Assembly (NCBI RefSeq): GCF_900187405.1
Contig: NZ_LT896716.1
Location: forward strand, 186,001-250,000
Reading direction: 5' to 3'
Length of the DNA: 64,000 nt
Origin: Geobacter sp. DSM 9736
Lineage (GTDB): Bacteria > Desulfobacterota > Desulfuromonadia > Geobacterales > Geobacteraceae
The notes under the pieces were generated by a model that did not search any database, had not been told where the DNA came from, and worked only from the letters and a program-made list of their open reading frames with translations. The position numbers were made by a program, and so were the translations under genes. This document shows, in pieces, positions 59,027-64,000 of the stretch; within the stretch, counting starts at the first letter, position 1, and every line of letters begins with the position of its first letter.

Positions 59027-61105
59027 ATGAATTCACTGAAAGTAAAAATACTTGGATTGATTACTGCCATAGCGCTTCTGATAATAGCAGCTTCGGCATA
59101 CATCAATGTCCAACAGCAGAAGCATCTGACTACGGATATAATCGAGCGTGATGCACAGGTTTTGACCGAAACCATCAGAACTGCAATCGCCGATGTCATG
59201 CGCAGTGGTCATCACGCCGATGTGCGCAGTATCTTTTCACGCATCCGTTCAGAGAATCACATCCGTTCCCTGCGTATCGTGAACCAGGAAGGCGTGGTCC
59301 TCAACTCCGCCGTGGCGGGGGAGATCGGCGCCATCACTCCCAGCAGGGAGCTGAAAGAAATCCGCTCGGGCAACCACGAGCGCGTTCACAACATGGCAGG
59401 GACTCGCGTCTACCACAGCCTTACCCCCATCTACAACGGTCCCCATTGCAGTGGCTGCCATGACCCTGCACGAAAGGTTCTGGGTGTCCTAGAACTGGAA
59501 ATGTCGCTGGATTACGTCAACGATTTCTTCCAGGAGGGGCGTAGGTTCATTCTCGTGACTACCTCCGTCCTGGTCCTTCTTCTCGTTGCCTGTGTTTTTC
59601 TCTTTCTTCACATCTATGTGGACAAGCCGGTGAGGCAGATGGTTCGTGCAATGACCCAGGTGGAGGAGGGAAACCTGCACGAGCAGCCGGTGATTACGAG
59701 CAGTCAGGAGATGAACCTGCTCACCACGCACTTCAACCGGATGATCGAGCGGCTTAAGAGTCTTGTGGAAACCACCGTGGAGAACGAGGTGCAACTTGCC
59801 AAGGCGGAAGATAAGCTGGCACACCATTACGAGATCCACCAGATGAACCATAAACTGGCCGAGCAGATAAAGGAGATCGAAAACCTCAATATAATTCTGG
59901 AGGAGCGTATCGAGGAGATTGAGGGAGCAAACTACAAGATAGCCGATCTGGCGGGTGAACTGGAGGACAAGAACTATAACCTGGAAAAAGCTGTGGCAAA
60001 ACTTTCCACCCTCTACAAGGTTGGCCTGGGCATCAACTCGATCATTGAGCTGGACAAGCTGTTCAACCTGATCGTGCGCACTACCATGGAGACTCTGCAG
60101 GCACAGATCGGTTACATAGTCCTCTACACTCCTAAGCAGGGGGTGCTTAGAATAAAGGCGCTCCACGGCCTGAACGATGTCTCCCCGGACGCTCACCTGC
60201 TGCCGATGCAGCCTTCAGGAGTGGCGACCTGGGTGATCAACAACCGGAAGCCGCTGCTGATCACCGACATGAAGGATGCACCCGGGTTCGACCGGTTCAG
60301 CGTGCTCGGTTACGAACGGAAGACCCTGGTTGCGGCACCCCTCATTGCCAAGGACGGGATTATCGGTACCATTACTGTGGTCAACAAGGTGGATAATTCG
60401 ATTTACAATAACGAAGATCTGGAACTATTGACCACGATAGCTGCACAGGCAAGCATCGCCATCACCAATGCAAAACTGTACGATGAGCAGCAGAGGACCT
60501 ACATGAATACGATCCACGCCCTCGTCTCGGCCATCGAAGCAAACGACAGTTACACACGCGGTCACTCCGAGCGGGTGACCCGCTACAGCCTGAAGCTGGC
60601 CGCGAAGCTCGGCCTTTCCGAAGAGCGGATGAAGATCATCGAGCGTGCAGCTATCCTCCACGATATAGGAAAGATCGGTATTAATCTCGCCCTTCTCAAC
60701 AAGCAGGGGCTCCTCACACCCGAGGAGGTGCGCGAGCTGCAGCAGCATCCCGACATAGGGATGAAAATTCTCGAGCCGATCGAATTTCTCCACGACGTTC
60801 GCCTCTGCATAGGTCAGCATCATGAAAGGTTCGACGGACATGGGTACCCGCACAGCCTGAAAGGTGACCAGCTGCTCCTCGAATCGAGGATACTTGCGAT
60901 AGCCGACGCTTTCGACGCCATGACTTCCGACCGGCCGTACCGAAAGGCCCTCAGCATCGAAACCGCGGTCGAGGAGCTGAAAAAGAACAGCGGCGGGCAA
61001 TTCGACCCCGACCTCGTTCGCCATTTCATCCAGACTATAGGATGCGATTCAATGCTTGCCGGTTCCCCCGGTGATTCGGCCTTTATTTCCACATCCGCCG
61101 CCTGA
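59027..61105 (+). CDS. Haem-sensing HD-GYP cyclic-dinucleotide phosphodiesterase
   Basis: Membrane sensor of 692 residues. TM1 (about 7-26), a periplasmic domain with one c-type haem site (CSGCH, about 141-145; context NGPHCSGCHDPARK), TM2 (about 174-197), HAMP, a coiled coil (about 255-330), GAF (about 335-495) and a C-terminal HD-GYP domain (about 495-668). HD-GYP residues are intact: ILHDIGKIGI (about 545-553), QHHERFDGHGYP, ILAIADAFDAMTSDRPYRKA. HD-GYP enzymes hydrolyse c-di-GMP; some also hydrolyse 3',3'-cGAMP. A haem in the periplasmic sensor suggests that redox state or a gas controls the output. ATG 59027 follows GGGAG. Confidence 0.93.
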   Translation: MNSLKVKILGLITAIALLIIAASAYINVQQQKHLTTDIIERDAQVLTETIRTAIADVMRSGHHADVRSIFSRIRSENHIRSLRIVNQEGVVLNSAVAGEIGAITPSRELKEIRSGNHERVHNMAGTRVYHSLTPIYNGPHCSGCHDPARKVLGVLELEMSLDYVNDFFQEGRRFILVTTSVLVLLLVACVFLFLHIYVDKPVRQMVRAMTQVEEGNLHEQPVITSSQEMNLLTTHFNRMIERLKSLVETTVENEVQLAKAEDKLAHHYEIHQMNHKLAEQIKEIENLNIILEERIEEIEGANYKIADLAGELEDKNYNLEKAVAKLSTLYKVGLGINSIIELDKLFNLIVRTTMETLQAQIGYIVLYTPKQGVLRIKALHGLNDVSPDAHLLPMQPSGVATWVINNRKPLLITDMKDAPGFDRFSVLGYERKTLVAAPLIAKDGIIGTITVVNKVDNSIYNNEDLELLTTIAAQASIAITNAKLYDEQQRTYMNTIHALVSAIEANDSYTRGHSERVTRYSLKLAAKLGLSEERMKIIERAAILHDIGKIGINLALLNKQGLLTPEEVRELQQHPDIGMKILEPIEFLHDVRLCIGQHHERFDGHGYPHSLKGDQLLLESRILAIADAFDAMTSDRPYRKALSIETAVEELKKNSGGQFDPDLVRHFIQTIGCDSMLAGSPGDSAFISTSAA

Positions 61106-61228
61106 CGCTCAATCCCCTGCTCCTTGCCCGCTTCGCCCGGACCTTGCCCGAGTTCCACAAATCGTGTATACCATCTATGGTCATGGTCATGCCGGTGAGA
61201 TGTTTTTCACCGGTCCAGGAGTCTCTCG

Positions 61229-62191
61229 TTGCCTAACCTTCTCGACGTACAGGGCCTTTCGGTCCACTTCAGGCTGTCCCGTGGCATACTCAAAGCCGTG
61301 GACAGGATCGACCTCTCGCTGCAGAGGGGGGAAACACTCGCCCTTGTGGGGGAATCGGGGTGCGGCAAAAGCATGACTGCCTACTCGCTCATGCGCCTCG
61401 TGCCTCCTCCGGGAGAGATTTCCGCGGGGAAGATACTGTTCGACGGTACCGATCTGCTGGGCCTTACGGAGGAAGAGATGCGCAGGCTGCGTGGAGACCG
61501 CCTCGCCATGATATTCCAGGAGCCCATGACCTCTCTCAATCCGGTTTTTACAATCGGAAAGCAGATTGCCGAAGGGTTGCGGCTGCATCGCGGCGTTTCA
61601 AGAAATGAGGCGCGGCAGGAAACGCTTAAACTTCTGACCCAGGTAGGCATTCCTTCAGCGGAACGTCGCCTGGATGACTACCCACACCAGTTGAGCGGAG
61701 GGATGCGCCAGCGGGTGATGATCGCCATGGCGCTCGCCTGCCGCCCGCAGCTTCTCATTGCGGATGAACCTACCACCGCACTTGACGTAACGATCCAGGC
61801 CCAGATCCTCGAATTGCTCGATCGCCTGAAAGAAGAGAGAGGCACGGCCCTGATTCTCATCACCCACGACCTGGGCATCGTCGCGGAGCACACGGACCGG
61901 ACGGTGATCATGTACGCGGGCCGGATCATGGAATCGGCTCCCACCCGGGAGTTGTTTGAAAACCCGCTTCACCCCTACACCGAGGGGCTCCTCAATTCGC
62001 TGCCGCAAGCCGCGAAGCCGGGAGAGGCGCTGCGGACCATCCCGGGCCACGTGCCAGACCTTCTCGCCGGGCTTCCCGGCTGCGGGTTCTGCGACCGCTG
62101 CACTGACAGGCAATGGCTTTGCAGGGGGGAGGAACCACCCATGAAGGAGGTCAGCCCGGGCCACATGGTCCGCTGCTGGAAATTTGCATGA
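61229..62191 (+). CDS. Oligopeptide/dipeptide ABC transporter ATPase (OppD-like)
   Basis: ATPase of 320 residues. Walker A GESGCGKS (about 41-48), signature LSGGMRQRV, Walker [13 protein letters not shown]. The C-terminal oligopeptide tail ([30 protein letters not shown], possible Fe-S-type cysteines as in OppD/DppD) is present. TTG at 61229 follows AGGAG by 7 nt. It overlaps the next gene by 4 bp (ATGA). Binding protein and permeases are not beside it. Confidence 0.93.
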   Translation: MPNLLDVQGLSVHFRLSRGILKAVDRIDLSLQRGETLALVGESGCGKSMTAYSLMRLVPPPGEISAGKILFDGTDLLGLTEEEMRRLRGDRLAMIFQEPMTSLNPVFTIGKQIAEGLRLHRGVSRNEARQETLKLLTQVGIPSAERRLDDYPHQLSGGMRQRVMIAMALACRPQLLIADEPTTALDVTIQAQILELLDRLKEERGTALILITHDLGIVAEHTDRTVIMYAGRIMESAPTRELFENPLHPYTEGLLNSLPQAAKPGEALRTIPGHVPDLLAGLPGCGFCDRCTDRQWLCRGEEPPMKEVSPGHMVRCWKFA

Positions 62192-63159
62192 ACCCTCTTC
62201 TGCAGCTTAATGACCTGCGAAAACATTTTTCCGTCCATTCCACCTTCGGAGCGCCTCAAGTTCTCAGGGCGGTGGATGGTGTGACCCTCTCACTGGGGGA
62301 AGGTGAAACTGTCGGCCTTGCCGGCGAGTCCGGGTGCGGAAAATCTACCGTGGCAAAAATCGCCATGGGGCTGGTGCCGCCGACTTCGGGCTCTGTTCTG
62401 TTTGAGGGAAAACCCCTTGCTGAAATGGGAAAGCGGGAGCTGGCTTCCTTCAGGAAAAGCACCCAGATGATTTTCCAGGACCCGTTTTCATCCCTTAATC
62501 CGCGCATGAGAGTCGGAGAAATCATCGGCGAGCCCCTCGCTATCCACGGAATCGCAGCCGGAGCAGCCCGGCACGAACGGGTTGTTCAGCTCATGGATAA
62601 GGTGGGGCTCCCGGCGGAGCATTACCGGAGGTATCCCCACGAGTTTTCAGGGGGGCAGCGCCAGAGGATAGGCATCGCACGCGCCCTTGCCGTGAATCCA
62701 CGCCTGCTGATTGCAGATGAGCCCGTATCGGCCCTGGACCTTTCGATCCAGGCGCAGATTATCAATCTCCTGAAGGATCTGCAGGCGGAGCTCAGGCTGT
62801 CGTACCTTTTCATAGCTCACGATCTGTCGGTTGTCCGCCACGTGAGTGACCGGATCGCGATCATGTACCTCGGCAGGATTGTCGAGACGGCAGTAACGGA
62901 TCAGCTCTTCTCCCGCTACCAGCATCCCTACACGGAAGCGCTCCTCTCCGCGGTGCCTCTTGTCGGTCGGGCAGCGCCCAAAAAGAGGATCATCCTGCAG
63001 GGGGAGCTCCCTTCACCGTTGTCGCCACCTTCCGGGTGTCCCTTCCACACACGCTGTCCGTATGTACAGCCCCCCATTTGCACCGAAATTCACCCTCCAC
63101 TGGAAGAGAAAAAGCCGGGACACTTCGCAGCCTGCCATTTCAGCAACGACCTCTTTTAA
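62188..63159 (+). CDS. Oligopeptide/dipeptide ABC transporter ATPase (OppF-like)
   Basis: ATPase of 323 residues. Start ATG 62188 overlaps the OppD-like stop. Walker [10 protein letters not shown], signature FSGGQRQRIGIA, Walker B LLIADEPVSALD, and the C-terminal tail with SPPSGCPFHTRCPY and CTEIHPPLE. Together with the previous gene it forms the two-ATPase motor of an Opp/Dpp importer. No OppA/B/C genes occur in the window, so the permeases must be encoded elsewhere or be shared. The promoter of the next gene starts 12 bp after its stop. Confidence 0.93.
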   Translation: MNPLLQLNDLRKHFSVHSTFGAPQVLRAVDGVTLSLGEGETVGLAGESGCGKSTVAKIAMGLVPPTSGSVLFEGKPLAEMGKRELASFRKSTQMIFQDPFSSLNPRMRVGEIIGEPLAIHGIAAGAARHERVVQLMDKVGLPAEHYRRYPHEFSGGQRQRIGIARALAVNPRLLIADEPVSALDLSIQAQIINLLKDLQAELRLSYLFIAHDLSVVRHVSDRIAIMYLGRIVETAVTDQLFSRYQHPYTEALLSAVPLVGRAAPKKRIILQGELPSPLSPPSGCPFHTRCPYVQPPICTEIHPPLEEKKPGHFAACHFSNDLF

Positions 63160-63170
63160 TCATTATAGGG

Positions 63171-63199
63171 TTGACAGCATTAGTGTTCTTGCATATAAG
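63171..63199 (+). promoter_or_regulatory. Strong sigma-70 promoter
   Basis: TTGACA (63171-63176), a 17-nt spacer, then TATAAG (63194-63199). A near-consensus promoter for the ArsR-type gene. Confidence 0.8.
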
Positions 63200-63206
63200 G
63201 CACTTA

Positions 63207-63216
63207 ATAAGCTTAT
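63207..63216. promoter_or_regulatory. Palindromic operator candidate
   Basis: ATAAGCTTAT, a perfect 10-bp palindrome 7 bp after the -10 box, in the place where an autorepressor would block transcription of the ArsR-type gene. Confidence 0.5.
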
Positions 63217-63236
63217 GTTGAAAAGGGAGAGACCCT

Positions 63237-63512
63237 ATGGAATTCGAGAAGGAAAAGTATCTGGAAGGGGAGGCAGAGGTTCTGAAAGTGCTCGGGCATC
63301 CTATCAGACTCAAAATCGTTGCAGGACTCTGTGAACGTGAATGTAACGTAAAGCATATCTGGGAGTGCCTGGGGCTTCCTCAAGCCACAGTGTCCCAGCA
63401 TCTGGCGCTTTTGAAGAACAAGCGGATCATAGAAGGGAAACGCGACGGAGTGGAAGTCCACTACACTGTCATCCATCCTCTGGCCCGTCGTATCGTAAAC
63501 ATCATTTCCTGA
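63237..63512 (+). CDS. ArsR-family transcriptional regulator
   Basis: Winged-helix repressor of 91 residues. Helix-turn-helix: LPQATVSQHLALLKNKRII (about 49-67). The wing is GKRDGVEVHYTVIHP. The N-terminal LGHPIRLKIVAGLC is the typical ArsR start. Cysteines at about 32, 36 and 44 (CERECNVKHIWEC) could bind metal or sense redox, but the usual ArsR CxC pair is not present. It probably controls itself and perhaps nearby genes. ATG 63237 after GGGAGAG. Confidence 0.92.
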   Translation: MEFEKEKYLEGEAEVLKVLGHPIRLKIVAGLCERECNVKHIWECLGLPQATVSQHLALLKNKRIIEGKRDGVEVHYTVIHPLARRIVNIIS

Positions 63513-63664
63513 CAACCCACAGGTACCATGCCGACGGCAGGATATGCCACCAGCGCCTTCCACTAACACCCGGTGGAGATATTAAAAAAACCCGCTGCTT
63601 CGCCCTAACACAGTGGTTTAACTGTGGTTAACGGAGAAAGGTCGTGTGCCGTACTGCGCTCTTT

Positions 63665-64000
63665 TTAGAAAGAGGACCGGAGTGCGAGGTGAAAGGCGAC
63701 ATCGGGGGATGTGCCGACAACGAGGATATCTTCCGAGACGCCGATATCCAGGGCTGTATTGCCGGTGATCCCGAAGGTCACCCCCCCCAGCCACTGAAGG
63801 GTGGTTATCCCCAGTTCGTGGAGGGAGCTGTTCCGGTAAAAAGGTGAATGGGCGTAGAACTGTGACTTCAGGACGAACCAGTCCACCGGGCTCCACCCCA
63901 GGCCGATGGAGCCGAAACCCGCCACCTGGCGCCGCATATGGGAAAGCACATCCCCTTTAGCGGTCACTACTCCTCCTGCCGCACCGAAAAGGCTGATACG
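63665..64000 (-). CDS. DUF3187-like outer-membrane protein, 3' part only
   Basis: The frame runs off the right edge of the window, continuing upstream as RISLFGAAGGVV before TAKGDVLSHM. The visible 111 residues show amphipathic strands (WSPVDWFVLKSQFYAHSP; GGVTFGITGN) and end SPDVAFHLALRSSF, a terminal Phe typical of outer-membrane barrels and the characteristic ending of DUF3187 proteins. The rest, including the signal peptide, lies outside. It converges with the ArsR gene, 152 bp away. Confidence 0.6.
   Translation of the reverse strand, partial: RISLFGAAGGVVTAKGDVLSHMRRQVAGFGSIGLGWSPVDWFVLKSQFYAHSPFYRNSSLHELGITTLQWLGGVTFGITGNTALDIGVSEDILVVGTSPDVAFHLALRSSF

Overview
The window is about 60% GC and densely coded. 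It carries a chemotaxis cluster, multihaem c-type cytochromes with N-terminal export signals, a KDO (LPS) pathway and a pair of GEMM-type riboswitches ahead of a cytochrome gene. This combination points to a dissimilatory metal-reducing deltaproteobacterium of the Geobacter group (Geobacter/Geotalea-like). That assignment is an inference from gene content; no 16S gene or other phylogenetic marker RNA is present. About 40 CXXCH haem motifs are encoded in seven proteins.

Layout. 1-8712 (+): chemotaxis block mcp(partial)-mcp-cheW-mcp-cheR-cheD-cheB. 8845-13852 (+): kdsB-pyrG-kdsA-[120-bp repeat]-kdsD-kdsC, the CMP-KDO supply route plus CTP synthase. 13981-19342 (-): a six-gene operon encoding 12-haem and 10-haem cytochromes, a Rieske protein, split cytochrome b (b6 plus subunit IV) and a 4-haem cytochrome, read as a menaquinol:cytochrome c oxidoreductase. 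19598-22753 (+): an exported haem/triple-rhodanese protein and a fourth, different chemoreceptor. 22928-28648 (+): a 1906-residue tandem UvrA, followed by the second copy of the 120-bp repeat. 28880-33919 (-): nickel/cobalt ECF transporter genes (CbiM-DUF4198 fusion, NikL-like, outer-membrane barrel, CbiQ, CbiO with a His-rich tail) ending in nikR. 34166-42173 (-): porin-like protein, small exported protein, octahaem cytochrome, molybdopterin oxidoreductase, NrfD, 4x[4Fe-4S] protein and a Lys-rich small exported protein. 42692-43346 (+): a stand-alone response regulator and a small Cys-rich protein. 43372-45870 (-): an SDR epimerase and a membrane-anchored NERD nuclease-like protein. 46080-47641 (+): two tandem GEMM-I riboswitches, each with its own terminator, then a PgcA-like tetrahaem lipoprotein. 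47695-58634 (-): GHKL ATPase, CDF efflux pump, recJ, TPR protein, secF, secD, yajC, tgt, queA, SpoIID-like protein. 59027-63512 (+): a haem-sensing HD-GYP phosphodiesterase, two oligopeptide-ABC ATPases without permeases, and an ArsR regulator. The window ends in the 3' part of a DUF3187-like gene (-).

How the parts fit. The bc-type operon and the molybdoenzyme operon look like two routes for moving electrons between the menaquinone pool and the periplasm or outer membrane. The PgcA-like lipoprotein is a probable extracellular electron shuttle placed under cyclic-dinucleotide control by the tandem riboswitches. The haem-containing HD-GYP protein 13 kb away is a candidate enzyme for degrading such a nucleotide in response to redox, a link that is plausible but unproven. 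The three che-cluster receptors share a C-terminal pentapeptide suited to CheR tethering, and two of them have sigma-28-like promoters.
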